NCBI GenBank assembly: GCA_022841825.1 | Contig: JALHQT010000012.1 | Location: forward strand, 1-55,542 | Source of the DNA: Anaerolineae bacterium | Lineage (GTDB): Bacteria; Chloroflexota; Anaerolineae; Aggregatilineales; Phototrophicaceae | Length of the DNA stretch: 55,542 bases | Direction of reading: 5' to 3' | Shown here: piece by piece, positions 1-8,964 of the stretch | How positions within the stretch are numbered: position 1 is the stretch's first letter | Layout: every line of letters starts with the position of its first letter | Notes under the pieces: model-generated | What the model was told of the DNA's origin: nothing | Seen by the model: the letters and a program-made list of their open reading frames with translations, nothing else | Database searches by the model: none | Program-made: the position numbers and the translations under genes

Positions 1-48
<48 letters not shown>

Positions 49-90
49 TTTTCCAGGCTCTTCTTACTTGGTTCCTTCTCACGCTGCTGT

Positions 91-101
91 TGTTAAGGTG
101 C
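91..101 (-). promoter_or_regulatory. boxA-like antitermination site in the rRNA leader
   Basis: On the minus strand this reads GCACCTTAACA, 9 of 11 matches to the bacterial rRNA boxA consensus GCTCTTTAACA. It sits between the predicted transcription start (about 141) and the 16S 5' end, where NusB/NusE-dependent rRNA antitermination sites are found. Motif and placement are seen; function is inferred. Confidence 0.5.
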
Positions 102-147
102 AAAACGCGCGGCTTGTCTCTTCACAATTCCCGCGCGCGATGTCGTT

Positions 148-176
148 AGGTTATCAGAGGGAATTTAACGTGTCAA
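148..176 (-). promoter_or_regulatory. sigma-70-type promoter of the rRNA operon
   Basis: On the minus strand a perfect -35 TTGACA (171-176) is followed by a 17-nt spacer and a -10 TAACCT (148-153). Transcription would start near 141 and give a leader of about 90 nt before 16S rRNA. The AI-2E family gene ends 17 bp upstream of the -35 box, so this promoter lies in the short gap between the two genes. Confidence 0.7.
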
Positions 177-192
177 TGCCAAAACTGGGGAT

Positions 193-1347
193 TTACCCGA
201 CGAAATTTGAATTGCCCTCAAACTGTTTTCTATCCCGCCCGTGCTCAGGCAGCGACTCGGTGCGAACAGTGCCTTCGATGACCAAAGGTTTATCCCCAAG
301 GACATCCTTTATATAGATCTCCTGGACAAGCACCATAATAATCGCCGTGATTGGCACCGCGAGCATGATGCCCAGGAAGCCCAGGAACGCACCCGCGACG
401 ATCTGTCCGAGCAATATCAGCACTGCGGGCAAATTGATGCTGTCGGCAACCAGCATCGGCGCGACGATCTGGCTCTGTATAAACGACACCCCATAGATGA
501 TGAGCACAATCCACAGAACATTATCCGGTGTTTGGACAATCGCCGCTGCAATCGACGGGATAAGCGCGATAATCGGACCGAAGTTCGGAACGAACGACAA
601 CAAGCCTGCGATAACCCCCAATGCCGCCGCCTGCTCGATCCCCATCACCCCAAGCAGAATGCCAGTTGCCACGCCCACAAATAACATGGACGCCAAGGTC
701 GCTCGCAACCAACCGCGCAGCGTGCTATCCATCCGTGTCACGATGAAGCGCATCCGGTCGCGATACCACAGCGGAAAGAGCCGGATCATCCCCTCCTGAT
801 GCATCGAGGGATCAGCCAGAAAATACAGACTCATGAAGACGATGATCAGGAAGCTGAGAATAGTGCTCGCGACACCTCCGATGACAGGCAGCACCGATGC
901 GCCTAACTGTCCAATCGCCGTCGTAATCTGGTCACTTGCGGAGGCGATAGCCTGCCCCACATCGATCTGCTGTAAGAACGGGAACTGCTGCTGGATTGTC
1001 CCCTCCTCCCAACGCTGCGTCAGCTCACGTATACCCGCTGGGATGGTATCGGTCGCCAGAGTCGTGAATTGATCCACCAACGAATTCACGGACACCGCAA
1101 AAAGCAGCATGATCACCGCAACGATCAGAACAAGTGAAACCAGAATTGCGGCGTTACGTTTCAGTCCCCAACGAATCAACCAGCGGGCTGGCATTGTGAA
1201 GAGAATGACCAGGATGATCGATGCAAGTGTCAGCATCAAAATGCCACGAACATACCACAATGCTGCCAGCACAATACCAACCGTGATCGCGACGAGTACC
1301 CAGCGCGTGGCAGTCCCATAGGGGGACGCGGCAAATGATGGTTGCAT
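193..1347 (-). CDS. AI-2E family transporter (PerM/YdiK-type membrane protein)
   Basis: A polytopic inner-membrane protein of about 384 residues, the usual length for the family. It has two N-terminal hydrophobic helices, a hydrophilic central segment (about residues 90-150), and a C-terminal bundle with the family-typical VPNFGPIIA loop and a helix ending in IMLAVPITAI. Members export autoinducer-2 or act in Na+/H+ exchange, so the substrate cannot be assigned from sequence. I chose ATG at 1347 because AGGAG lies 6 nt upstream; a TTG two codons earlier is possible. It is transcribed alone, toward the rRNA promoter. Confidence 0.85.
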   Translation of the reverse strand: MQPSFAASPYGTATRWVLVAITVGIVLAALWYVRGILMLTLASIILVILFTMPARWLIRWGLKRNAAILVSLVLIVAVIMLLFAVSVNSLVDQFTTLATDTIPAGIRELTQRWEEGTIQQQFPFLQQIDVGQAIASASDQITTAIGQLGASVLPVIGGVASTILSFLIIVFMSLYFLADPSMHQEGMIRLFPLWYRDRMRFIVTRMDSTLRGWLRATLASMLFVGVATGILLGVMGIEQAAALGVIAGLLSFVPNFGPIIALIPSIAAAIVQTPDNVLWIVLIIYGVSFIQSQIVAPMLVADSINLPAVLILLGQIVAGAFLGFLGIMLAVPITAIIMVLVQEIYIKDVLGDKPLVIEGTVRTESLPEHGRDRKQFEGNSNFVG

Positions 1348-1543
1348 GAACAACTCCTGTGTAAATCACCGAACCAGCCTGACCGATGATGTCTATCGAT
1401 CATTCTAACACGCCGACAAGCCAGAGGTGGCGCGCTATACTTATCTTACTTGCGCTAAAGACGAGCGCTACAGAGTGTTGGGTAGTCATGCATATACCTC
1501 CGGCACTTGCGATGCATAACCTCGTGCAGGAAAGTAATCCTCG

Positions 1544-2566
1544 ATGAAATTTGATGTCACCTTGCTCTCGAATGACCTGAATGCGATTGGACAGATCGCC
1601 CAGCAGGTTGAGTCGTACGGATTCGATGCGTTGTGGACAGCAGAAGCCGCGCACAACCCGTTCCTCCCCCTCACCCATGTCGCCGCACATACCCGCCGCC
1701 TCCTCCTCGGCACCGCCATCGCCGTTGCCTTCCCACGCAGCCCGATGGTGACCGCACAGGTCGCCTGGGATCTCGCCGCACAGTCAAAAGGGCGTTTCTT
1801 ACTGGGCTTAGGGACTCAAATCAAGACTCACATCACCAAACGTTTCAGCAGCGAATGGAGCGCTCCCGTTCCCCGCCTGCGCGAATATGTCGAAAGCATG
1901 CGCGCAATCTGGAACACCTGGCAGAATGACGCCCCGCTGCGCTACGTTGGCGAGCACTACAGATTCACGCTCATGACGCCGTTCTTCTCGCCGGGACCCA
2001 TCGAGCATCCCTACATTCCGATCTATCTTTCTGGTGTCGGCGACGGTTTGGCAAGACTGGCGGGCGAAATCGCTCAGGGCTTCCATGTGCACCCTTTTCA
2101 TACCGTGGCGTATCTCAAGCAAACCACCCTCCCGGCAATCGCGGCGGGTGCCGAGAAAGCCGGGCGCACACGAGCCGCCGTCAAGCTGGCGTGCGCCATC
2201 TTCGTCGTCACGGGGCGAAACGCAGACGAAATGACCGAGCACAAGAACGACGTCAAGCGTCAGATCGCCTTCTACGCCAGTACGCCGAGCTATAAACCGG
2301 TGCTCGATGCACACGGCATAGGCGATCTCCAGGAGCGCCTGAGTGGTCTCGCCCGCAAGGGAGACTGGCAAGGCATGGGCGACGCCATTCCAGATGATCT
2401 GCTGGAACAGATTGCGGTCGTCGCACCGATGGATGAGCTGGCGCACGCAGTCAAGGCGCGTTACGATGGCATCTTAGATCGTGTCGGTTACTACTTGCCG
2501 TTTTCGGTCGAACAAGGGGACAAAGCACCCCTTTGGCGCAGCGCAGCGGACGTTTTTACATCCTAA
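1544..2566 (+). CDS. LLM class (F420-dependent-type) oxidoreductase
   Basis: A 340-residue luciferase-like monooxygenase (TIM barrel). It begins with the family start MKFDVTLLSNDL, then YGFDALWTAEAAHNPF and the LAAQSKGRFLLGLGTQ segment that contacts the flavin/deazaflavin phosphate. The overall pattern resembles the F420-dependent subfamily with a conserved PFFSPGPI stretch. These enzymes move hydride between F420H2 or FMNH2 and varied organic substrates; the substrate here is unknown. An M20 peptidase starts 19 bp downstream on the same strand, so they are probably co-transcribed. A second, distinct LLM gene is at 24747. Confidence 0.85.
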   Translation: MKFDVTLLSNDLNAIGQIAQQVESYGFDALWTAEAAHNPFLPLTHVAAHTRRLLLGTAIAVAFPRSPMVTAQVAWDLAAQSKGRFLLGLGTQIKTHITKRFSSEWSAPVPRLREYVESMRAIWNTWQNDAPLRYVGEHYRFTLMTPFFSPGPIEHPYIPIYLSGVGDGLARLAGEIAQGFHVHPFHTVAYLKQTTLPAIAAGAEKAGRTRAAVKLACAIFVVTGRNADEMTEHKNDVKRQIAFYASTPSYKPVLDAHGIGDLQERLSGLARKGDWQGMGDAIPDDLLEQIAVVAPMDELAHAVKARYDGILDRVGYYLPFSVEQGDKAPLWRSAADVFTS

Positions 2567-2585
2567 TTTCTAGACGAGGACGACC

Positions 2586-3953
2586 ATGACAACTCCTTAT
2601 GAATACGCGCAGACTCATAAAGCGCGGTTTGAAGACGAACTGGCAGCGCTCGTGCGCATCCCCAGCGTCAGCACCGATCCCGACCGCGTCGCAGACGTGA
2701 TGGCGGCGGCGCAGTGGCTGGCAGACCATATGCGCCACGTTGGGATTGAGAATGTCGAAGTCATGCCGACGGGAGGGCACCCGGTCGTCTACGGCGATTG
2801 GCTTCATGCGGGTGCAGATGCGCCCACCCTGCTGATCTACGGGCACTACGATGTGCAGCCTGCCGCCATGAGCGATGGCTGGACGAGCGACCCGTTCATC
2901 CCGGTCGTGCGCGATGGCAAGATGTACGCGCGCGGCTCATCGGACGACAAGGGGCAAATGTTCGCCCATCTGAAAGCATTTGAGTCCGTGATGCAGACCG
3001 AGGGCAAGCTGCCCATCAACATCAAGTATCTGATCGAAGGCGAAGAGGAAATCGGCTCGGAACATCTCTACGCATTCGTGGCTGCTCACAAAGAAAAGTT
3101 CAAAGCCGACCTGTGCGCGCTCTCGGATGGTGGTTTCCGCACCAAGGATGAGCCTGCCATCACCTATTCCACACGTGGCATGTCTTACATGCAGTTTGAC
3201 GTCCAAGGACCCGCGCGCGACTTGCACAGCGGTGCCTACGGCGGCGTCGTGCATAACCCCGCGTTGGCGCTGGCGCAGATCATCAGCAAGCTGCACAACG
3301 CAGACAGCAGTGTTGCTGTCCCAGGCTTCTATGACGATGTCATCCAGATGACAACCGAAGAACGCGCCGATCTGGCGAAGCTCGACATGGACGAAGCCGG
3401 GCTGCGCGCGGAGATCGGCATCCCGCAAAGCTGGGGTGAGGAAGGTTACACGCTCTACGAGCGCGTGGGTGCGCGCCCGACGCTGGAAGTCAACGGCTTC
3501 GTCAGCGGCTTCTATGGCGAGGGCAGTAAGACAGTCCTCCCCGCCAAAGCGATGGCGAAGATTAGCTGTCGCCTGGTCGCTAACCAGACTCCCCAGCGCA
3601 TCTACGAGCTGGTCAAAGCGTATGTCGCCAGCATCACGCCCCCTGGCGTGACCTGCGAAGTCAGACTGCTCAACATTGGCGACCCCGCTTACATTGACCG
3701 AAGCCGCGACGAGGTGAAAGCCGCCGAACGCGCCTACGAAAAAGGCTGGGGCAAGCCGCCGATCTTCATGCGCACGGGTGGCACGCTGCCGATTCTCGCC
3801 ACCTTCCGCCGCGAGCTGGGGATCGACTCACTCATGCTGGACTACGGTTTGATCACGGATGGCGCGCATGGACCCGATGAGCACTACGACCTGGAGATGT
3901 TCCACAAGGGGATAGCGACCACCATTGCCTACCTGCACGAGTTCGGCAAGTAG
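2586..3953 (+). CDS. M20 family dipeptidase / amidohydrolase (CNDP-like)
   Basis: A cytosolic zinc peptidase of 455 residues. Metal-binding motif 1 is GHYDVQP (His87, Asp89) with a following SSDDKG (Asp120/121). The catalytic and metal glutamates are in EGEEEIGSEH (about 151-160). A dimerisation ('lid') domain spans about 200-360, and the last metal ligand is in HGPDEHYD near the C-terminus. The architecture matches the carnosinase-like long M20 dipeptidases rather than the shorter ArgE/DapE types. It is followed by a strong hairpin and convergent with the gene at 4036. Confidence 0.9.
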   Translation: MTTPYEYAQTHKARFEDELAALVRIPSVSTDPDRVADVMAAAQWLADHMRHVGIENVEVMPTGGHPVVYGDWLHAGADAPTLLIYGHYDVQPAAMSDGWTSDPFIPVVRDGKMYARGSSDDKGQMFAHLKAFESVMQTEGKLPINIKYLIEGEEEIGSEHLYAFVAAHKEKFKADLCALSDGGFRTKDEPAITYSTRGMSYMQFDVQGPARDLHSGAYGGVVHNPALALAQIISKLHNADSSVAVPGFYDDVIQMTTEERADLAKLDMDEAGLRAEIGIPQSWGEEGYTLYERVGARPTLEVNGFVSGFYGEGSKTVLPAKAMAKISCRLVANQTPQRIYELVKAYVASITPPGVTCEVRLLNIGDPAYIDRSRDEVKAAERAYEKGWGKPPIFMRTGGTLPILATFRRELGIDSLMLDYGLITDGAHGPDEHYDLEMFHKGIATTIAYLHEFGK

Positions 3954-3973
3954 CACTTTAGGTTCAAGAATAC

Positions 3974-4008
3974 ACGGACGAGGCATGCCTGTGGCATGCC
4001 TCGTCCGT
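3974..4008. terminator. Perfect 16-bp hairpin between convergent genes
   Basis: ACGGACGAGGCATGCC is followed by a 3-nt loop and its exact reverse complement (3993-4008). It lies 20 bp after the M20 stop codon and 27 bp from the stop of the convergent gene ending at 4036, so it probably ends transcripts from both sides. There is no strong U-tract on either strand, so it may also act as an mRNA 3' stabiliser. Confidence 0.7.
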
Positions 4009-4035
4009 CAAGATACGAAAACCTACTTCAGTCGC

Positions 4036-5205
4036 TCACCGCAGCCAGGTGGACTCGAACTGACGCCATTCTTCTTCATCAGTCGTGTAATCCGCGTAGA
4101 TGCCTGCCCCACGCACGAACGTCGCCAGTTCGCCCACGTCCTGCATCGCCTGACGCATCCCCGCCGCAGCCGAGGCAATATTCTCCACCGCAGGGTCATG
4201 CCCACGCGGGTCGGCATCCAACGTCGGCATGGCAACGATCAAGGTCGTGGGCATATCCGCGCCCAAAGCTTCAATTGCCGCGATATAGGCATTAACCTGG
4301 TATGCAGTCCACACGCTGTAGTCGCTTGCTTCCGTCAGGCTGCTGTAAAAAGCCATGATCGCGATCTGATCCAAGAGCAGAACGACGCTCTGCTTGAACT
4401 CCAGCGTCCACTCGGTCCCTGGCGCAATCTGCGGTGACGCAGGCACGCTTTCGTCCGACGGATGCAGGTCAGGCAGCACAGCGGCAGCCAGGATGTCGGT
4501 TTCGCCTATCGAGGCACGGACACGGCGCAAGAGCGCGAGGAAGTTGTCGTCATCCGTCAGGATAGGCACGTCAAGAAAGATGCCATCAAATCCATAGTCC
4601 TGAACCGCCGAGCTTGACAACTGTGCGACCTGGGTCTGCACATCCGGGCTGTCGATGCGATAGCCCTGCCCCGCATCCAGCGGGACAGCGATCCAGGCGA
4701 GAAGCTGCACGCCGGGATACGCTGCTTTGAGCTGCGCGGAAAAGGCACGCACACGATCAAAACGATCGGCGTTATTCCACGTCAGGTCTGCCTGCAGCCA
4801 GCTCATCCAGGCATAAACGGTGCCAATCTGCCGACTGCGCAGGCGTTCTGCCAGCGCAGCAACATCTTCGTCAGTGTGCGTCTCCTGAGTCCAGTTTTCG
4901 CCAATCCACAGGGCATTCGGCAGGAGTTCCGGCGCATCATTGCGCACGCGCCCCAACACGAAGACGACAACCGCAATGAACAAGACCGCGCCCACAATCG
5001 AAAACGGCAGGAGCTGGCTGCGAGTCACGGTGAACTTCGGAAGCTTCACCCCACCCGTCGGTGCCAGCTGGGTCGCTGCACGCTTACGGCGAGATTCACG
5101 CGCAACCGGCGTCTGCCCCCGCTCCTGGCGACGCTGCTGAATGCGCTGACGCGCTCGCCCCGGCTCGCGCGGCGGCGGAGGTGGCGGTGAAGACTCAAAA
5201 TCCAT
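4036..5205 (-). CDS. Membrane-anchored TIM-barrel-like protein (possible glycoside hydrolase-like)
   Basis: 389 residues. The N-terminus is cytoplasmic and Pro/Arg-rich (1-60), followed by one transmembrane helix (about 65-86) and an extracytoplasmic domain of about 300 residues. That domain has alternating beta/alpha patterns: VYAWMSWLQ, QLLAWIAVPLD, YGFDGIFLDVPIL, IAIMAFYS. The FDGIFLDV strand-4 pattern resembles GH18-like and related putative glycosidase barrels, but a clear catalytic DxE is not visible, so activity is uncertain. The ATG at 5205 has AAGGAC upstream. It is the last gene of a long operon, 16 bp after dgkA. Confidence 0.6.
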   Translation of the reverse strand: MDFESSPPPPPPREPGRARQRIQQRRQERGQTPVARESRRKRAATQLAPTGGVKLPKFTVTRSQLLPFSIVGAVLFIAVVVFVLGRVRNDAPELLPNALWIGENWTQETHTDEDVAALAERLRSRQIGTVYAWMSWLQADLTWNNADRFDRVRAFSAQLKAAYPGVQLLAWIAVPLDAGQGYRIDSPDVQTQVAQLSSSAVQDYGFDGIFLDVPILTDDDNFLALLRRVRASIGETDILAAAVLPDLHPSDESVPASPQIAPGTEWTLEFKQSVVLLLDQIAIMAFYSSLTEASDYSVWTAYQVNAYIAAIEALGADMPTTLIVAMPTLDADPRGHDPAVENIASAAAGMRQAMQDVGELATFVRGAGIYADYTTDEEEWRQFESTWLR

Positions 5206-5221
5206 CGGATTGTCCTTAAAC

Positions 5222-5671
5222 TCAGCTCGTTAAACCCAGGCGCAGCATCAAAGGCGGACCCAGGACAAGCAGCCCAACCAGCACTGCCGCGACCACGCCT
5301 AACAGCACTGCTGCCGCAGCGACATCTTTGGCGACTTTCGCCATCGGGTGCCAATCGTCTGTCGCCAGGTTGACGACTGCCTCGACCGCCGCATTCATGA
5401 ACTCCGCCATCCATACGACGGTGATGATCACGACAATCACCGCGAGGCTGACGGCATCCACTTGCAGCCACAGAGAAACCACCACTGCCAGAACACTTGC
5501 GAGGATGAGAATACGGACATTCTTCTGCCATCGCAGCATGTACAACCAGCCAGCCAGCGCATAGCCAAGGCTCTTGAGTCGGCTGGTGCTCGTCTTCATG
5601 CTGTAGTCGTCGGGATTGATGCGCGCTGTGCTGGTCAGAGCATCCACAATATGCTTATTCTTGTTCATCAT
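5222..5671 (-). CDS. dgkA: Diacylglycerol/undecaprenol kinase family protein
   Basis: A small integral-membrane lipid kinase of 149 residues. It has three hydrophobic helices and the family signatures: an N-terminal amphipathic helix, then EFMNAAVEAVVNLA (catalytic Glu region) and AKDVAAAAVLL (Asp/Lys pocket). Gram-positive-type members phosphorylate undecaprenol and so feed the lipid carrier of cell-wall synthesis. The N-terminus is 20-25 residues longer than usual. It overlaps the 3' end of ybeY by 17 bp. The ybeY-dgkA order after a PgpH-type gene is also known in Firmicutes. Confidence 0.88.
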   Translation of the reverse strand: MMNKNKHIVDALTSTARINPDDYSMKTSTSRLKSLGYALAGWLYMLRWQKNVRILILASVLAVVVSLWLQVDAVSLAVIVVIITVVWMAEFMNAAVEAVVNLATDDWHPMAKVAKDVAAAAVLLGVVAAVLVGLLVLGPPLMLRLGLTS

Positions 5672-6158
5672 GATGATCCGGATGCTGCTCCAAAGCTGGC
5701 ACGATGTCGGTTGGTATTCCCAATGCCTTCAATGCCTCATCCTGCGCCGCCCACATCTCCGCGCGATTTTCCGGCGTGTCATGATCATAGCCTAACAAAT
5801 GCAATGTGCCATGAATCACCAGCAGCGCCAGGCTGTCCCCCAGGCGGTGCCTCTCGCGTGCCGCCTGTGCCGACGCATAGGGATAGGCGATGATCAGGTC
5901 GCCCAGATACGGCGGTTCATCAGGAATCTCGACAGGCGGCGTATCCGCAGGAAACGACAAAACATCGGTCGGCGCGTCCACACCGCGAAACTGGCGGTTA
6001 TATGCCGCGATGGCAGCGTCATCCACGAAGACAACCGTAAGACCGCTTTCCCGATTGACCTCGTGCTGGTCGAGCACAGTCGAGGCAGCGAGAACCAAAG
6101 CGGCTGAGTCAACGGCATAACCCGCCTCATTCCGAACATCAATCGCGTATGCCGTCAC
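5655..6158 (-). CDS. ybeY: Endoribonuclease / rRNA maturation factor YbeY
   Basis: A 167-residue metalloprotein involved in 16S rRNA 3'-end maturation and ribosome quality control. The zinc motif is HGTLHLLGYDHD (His116, His120, His126), and the conserved TDVLSFP is at about 64-70. I chose GTG at 6158 because GGAG lies 8-9 nt upstream and homology begins there; the open frame upstream of it is a shadow of the preceding gene. It overlaps the end of the PgpH-type gene by 20 bp and the start of dgkA by 17 bp, so translation is probably coupled. Confidence 0.93.
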   Translation of the reverse strand: MTAYAIDVRNEAGYAVDSAALVLAASTVLDQHEVNRESGLTVVFVDDAAIAAYNRQFRGVDAPTDVLSFPADTPPVEIPDEPPYLGDLIIAYPYASAQAARERHRLGDSLALLVIHGTLHLLGYDHDTPENRAEMWAAQDEALKALGIPTDIVPALEQHPDHHDEQE

Positions 6159-8511
6159 CGTCTTTCTCCTCTGATGAACTTTGATCCTGCGCTCCGCCGT
6201 TCGCAGGCGTTGACCGCGTCCCACGCCGCAGCGGCGGAACCTCCAGCAGTGGGACGTCCGCCGGTGCCTCAAACGAAGGCGGGGTCGCGCTGACCGCACT
6301 GCCCTTGGCGCGCGCGCTTGACTCGCGGATCGAACTCGCGGATGACTCATCGACTGCGCCAGACTGGGCGTCGGGCAGCGGGTTTGCTTCTTTGCGAAGC
6401 GGCGGCAGCGACGGATAGTTGATGCGTGGATGGTAGACCGCTTGCAGCATTTCGATGAAGGTTGTGCGGATGACCTTAATGTCTCGCATCGTCAAGGCAG
6501 AGTCATCAAACTGACCTTCGCGCAGGCGTTGGTCAATCATCTCATCCACAATCGCTGTGATGTCGGCGCGGTTCGTCGGCTTGCGCGCCCGCACGGTGCT
6601 CTCGCATGTATCCGCCAGCATCAACAGCGCGGTCTCACGACTGCGCGGACGCGGTCCTGGGTAGCGGAACTGCGAAATATCGACCGACTCTGGATCTTCC
6701 GCCTGGTCATACGCCTGACGATAGAAGTAGCTGACGAGCGTGGTACCGTGATGCTCCAGGATGAAGTCGCGGATACGCCCAGGCAGATTGTACTGCCGCG
6801 CGAGTTTATCGCCGTCGATCACATGGCGAATGATAATGTCCGCACTGCGATACGGATCATTCAACTGATCATGCGGGTTGACGCCCTGAACCTGGTTTTC
6901 GACGAAGAACGCTGGATTGAGCATCTTGCCAATGTCATGATACAACGCAGCCACGCGCACGAGCTGCGCGTTCGCGCCGATGGCGTTCGCCGCCTGCTCG
7001 CTCAAGTTCGCAACCTGGAGCGAGTGCTGATAAGTACCCGGTGCCTCACGCAGCATCCGTTGCAGCAGGGGTTGGTTCGGTTGACTCAGATCGACCAGCT
7101 TGAAGCTCGTCGGCAGATTGAACAGCAGAGTCACGATATACATGCCCGCCAGAGCGCTGGCGGCAGCGAACAAGCCGTTGATCAGGCTGTAGACGAACAG
7201 AGCAATGATGCGCGCGCTCTCTCCGGCAGCAATTGCATTCAGGTTAAAAATGGTCAGGACGACCAGGTTAACCAGCCCGACCATCAGCCCGGCGACGAAA
7301 TAGGTGTTGACACGTTCTGTTCGCCTGAGCGAAGAAATGCCGATCAGGCTGCCCATCGCCGCCAGCGTCGCCGCTTCCAGCGACCCCCCCGTCAGCACAC
7401 CAAACACGACCGCCAGCGCAATTCCGGAAACCAGTGCGATTTCCGGGCGCGCCAACGAGACCAGCAGCAGTGTCAAACCTGCCGCCGGGTAGAGATAGAA
7501 CTCGCCTTCTGTCGTGAAGACCTGCGCACCTAACACAGCGATCAGGAAAAGCGCCGCGAACAGCCCAACCGAAAGCGGCTGGTGCACCAAGTCCGCCTGG
7601 AAGCGGATCAGATACAGCGCGACGCCGACCATGATCGACACGCTGATGAGAAGCGCGCGTGCCAGCGTCTGCCAGCGGGTGTCCTCACCGCGCAGCATAT
7701 CCAGTTGCTGGAGAGTCTCGAAATCCAGTGCACTCAGGCGCGTCCCCGCGCCGACAATGAGCTGCCCTTGCACGAAACTGCGCGTTTGCGCTTCGACTGC
7801 ATTGCTGGCTTCGAGTCGAAGCTGCGCGGTACGTTCGGGGTTTTCAAACTGATTGGGGCGGATTAAGGCGCTGATGACGGCAACCACAGCTCTCGCGGAT
7901 GTTTCCGAGAGGCGCAGGCTCACCTGAGTTGGAAGCTGTTCGACGGTGAATGCCAGGTTGTCCTGGCGTATCGACTCCCTCATGACGCGCTCAAGCACAG
8001 CATTAATCTCCGCGTCCATTGCGCGCCACTCTGCGTCGTCCGCGTCCAACAAGGTCGCGCTGACCGATTCATCCAGCGTAAACGCCGCAATTGCATTCAG
8101 GTCGGAAATCTTCTGCGCCCGTGTCCCATACGGATCAAGGCGAACATTCGCCACATAAGCGAGGATTTCTTGCGCGAGATTCAGTTGCACGCGCGCAATA
8201 CTGGGGTCAGGCGGGTCGTAATGCGGTTCGACTGCGCTGATAGCGGTCTGCTGGGCGCGCACGGTCAGGGCATCACTTTCGTACGTGATATCGCGCGTCG
8301 AATAGATGTCTTCTTCTACCAGGCTGCCCACCTGTAGATCCCGCAGTCCGCGAGAGCCAGGCAGCAGGGCATCAAACGACAGGATCAACGTGAGCAGCAC
8401 GACAAACAGCAGCGCAATAATCAGAGTGCTCGTCTGCCGCACTCCACTCTGAGAATCCCACAGCTCGGGGTCGCTCATGCGCTGCCGAAGACTGGCAAGC
8501 GACTCGATCAT
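6139..8511 (-). CDS. 7TM-HD family phosphohydrolase (PgpH-like, probable c-di-AMP phosphodiesterase)
   Basis: 790 residues. An N-terminal helix is followed by a large extracytoplasmic 7TMR-HDED-type region (about 55-280), a seven-helix membrane block (about 285-480) and a cytoplasmic HD domain. The HD motif is YHDIGKM (His525, Asp526), with later RHVIDGD, EHHGT and MLADTCES metal or phosphate ligands. Listeria and Bacillus PgpH hydrolyse c-di-AMP. The C-terminal ~80 residues are polar and low-complexity, rich in Ser, Pro and Glu. It starts 3 bp after yqeY and overlaps ybeY. Function is inferred from architecture. Confidence 0.88.
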   Translation of the reverse strand: MIESLASLRQRMSDPELWDSQSGVRQTSTLIIALLFVVLLTLILSFDALLPGSRGLRDLQVGSLVEEDIYSTRDITYESDALTVRAQQTAISAVEPHYDPPDPSIARVQLNLAQEILAYVANVRLDPYGTRAQKISDLNAIAAFTLDESVSATLLDADDAEWRAMDAEINAVLERVMRESIRQDNLAFTVEQLPTQVSLRLSETSARAVVAVISALIRPNQFENPERTAQLRLEASNAVEAQTRSFVQGQLIVGAGTRLSALDFETLQQLDMLRGEDTRWQTLARALLISVSIMVGVALYLIRFQADLVHQPLSVGLFAALFLIAVLGAQVFTTEGEFYLYPAAGLTLLLVSLARPEIALVSGIALAVVFGVLTGGSLEAATLAAMGSLIGISSLRRTERVNTYFVAGLMVGLVNLVVLTIFNLNAIAAGESARIIALFVYSLINGLFAAASALAGMYIVTLLFNLPTSFKLVDLSQPNQPLLQRMLREAPGTYQHSLQVANLSEQAANAIGANAQLVRVAALYHDIGKMLNPAFFVENQVQGVNPHDQLNDPYRSADIIIRHVIDGDKLARQYNLPGRIRDFILEHHGTTLVSYFYRQAYDQAEDPESVDISQFRYPGPRPRSRETALLMLADTCESTVRARKPTNRADITAIVDEMIDQRLREGQFDDSALTMRDIKVIRTTFIEMLQAVYHPRINYPSLPPLRKEANPLPDAQSGAVDESSASSIRESSARAKGSAVSATPPSFEAPADVPLLEVPPLRRGTRSTPANGGAQDQSSSEEKDGDGIRD

Positions 8512-8514
8512 GCT

Positions 8515-8964
8515 TTAGGAACCGAGCAGCTCGCGCACCACTTCGTTGACCAGTTTGCCATCCGCCTTACCCTTCACCTTAGGCATCAGGACGCCCATCA
8601 CTTTGCCCATCTCCTTGGCATTGGTCGCGCCGCTCTGGGCAATCGCATCTTTGACCAGAACAGTGATTTCATCCCGCGAGAGCTGTTCCGGGAGAAACGT
8701 CTCCAGAATGCCGATTTCAGCCCTGGTGGCATCAGCAATATCGGCGCGCCCGGCTTTCGCGGCTTCATCGACGCTTTCACGGCGCTTCTTGACTTCGCGC
8801 TGGAGTACCGTGAGCACATCATCCGCGTTAATCGTCCTGCGCTCGTCAACCTCCACCTGCTTGATCTCGCTCAGGATCATACGGATAACATCGCGCCGAA
8901 GTACGTTCTTCTCAACCATCGCCTGTTTCAGCGCTTCATTCAATCCCGCTTTAGGGTCACTCAT
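8515..8964 (-). CDS. yqeY: GatB/YqeY domain protein
   Basis: A 149-residue helical protein homologous to the C-terminal tRNA-binding tail of GatB. The family pattern is clear: LNEALKQAMVEKN near the start, then KRRESVDEAAKAGR, LPEQLSRDEI and the C-terminal KVMGVLMPKVKGKADG. Its exact role is unsettled; tRNA or amidotransferase-related binding is assumed. ATG at 8964 is preferred over the GTG at 8967 because AAGGAC sits just upstream. Its first base overlaps the mtaB stop codon. Confidence 0.92.
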   Translation of the reverse strand: MSDPKAGLNEALKQAMVEKNVLRRDVIRMILSEIKQVEVDERRTINADDVLTVLQREVKKRRESVDEAAKAGRADIADATRAEIGILETFLPEQLSRDEITVLVKDAIAQSGATNAKEMGKVMGVLMPKVKGKADGKLVNEVVRELLGS

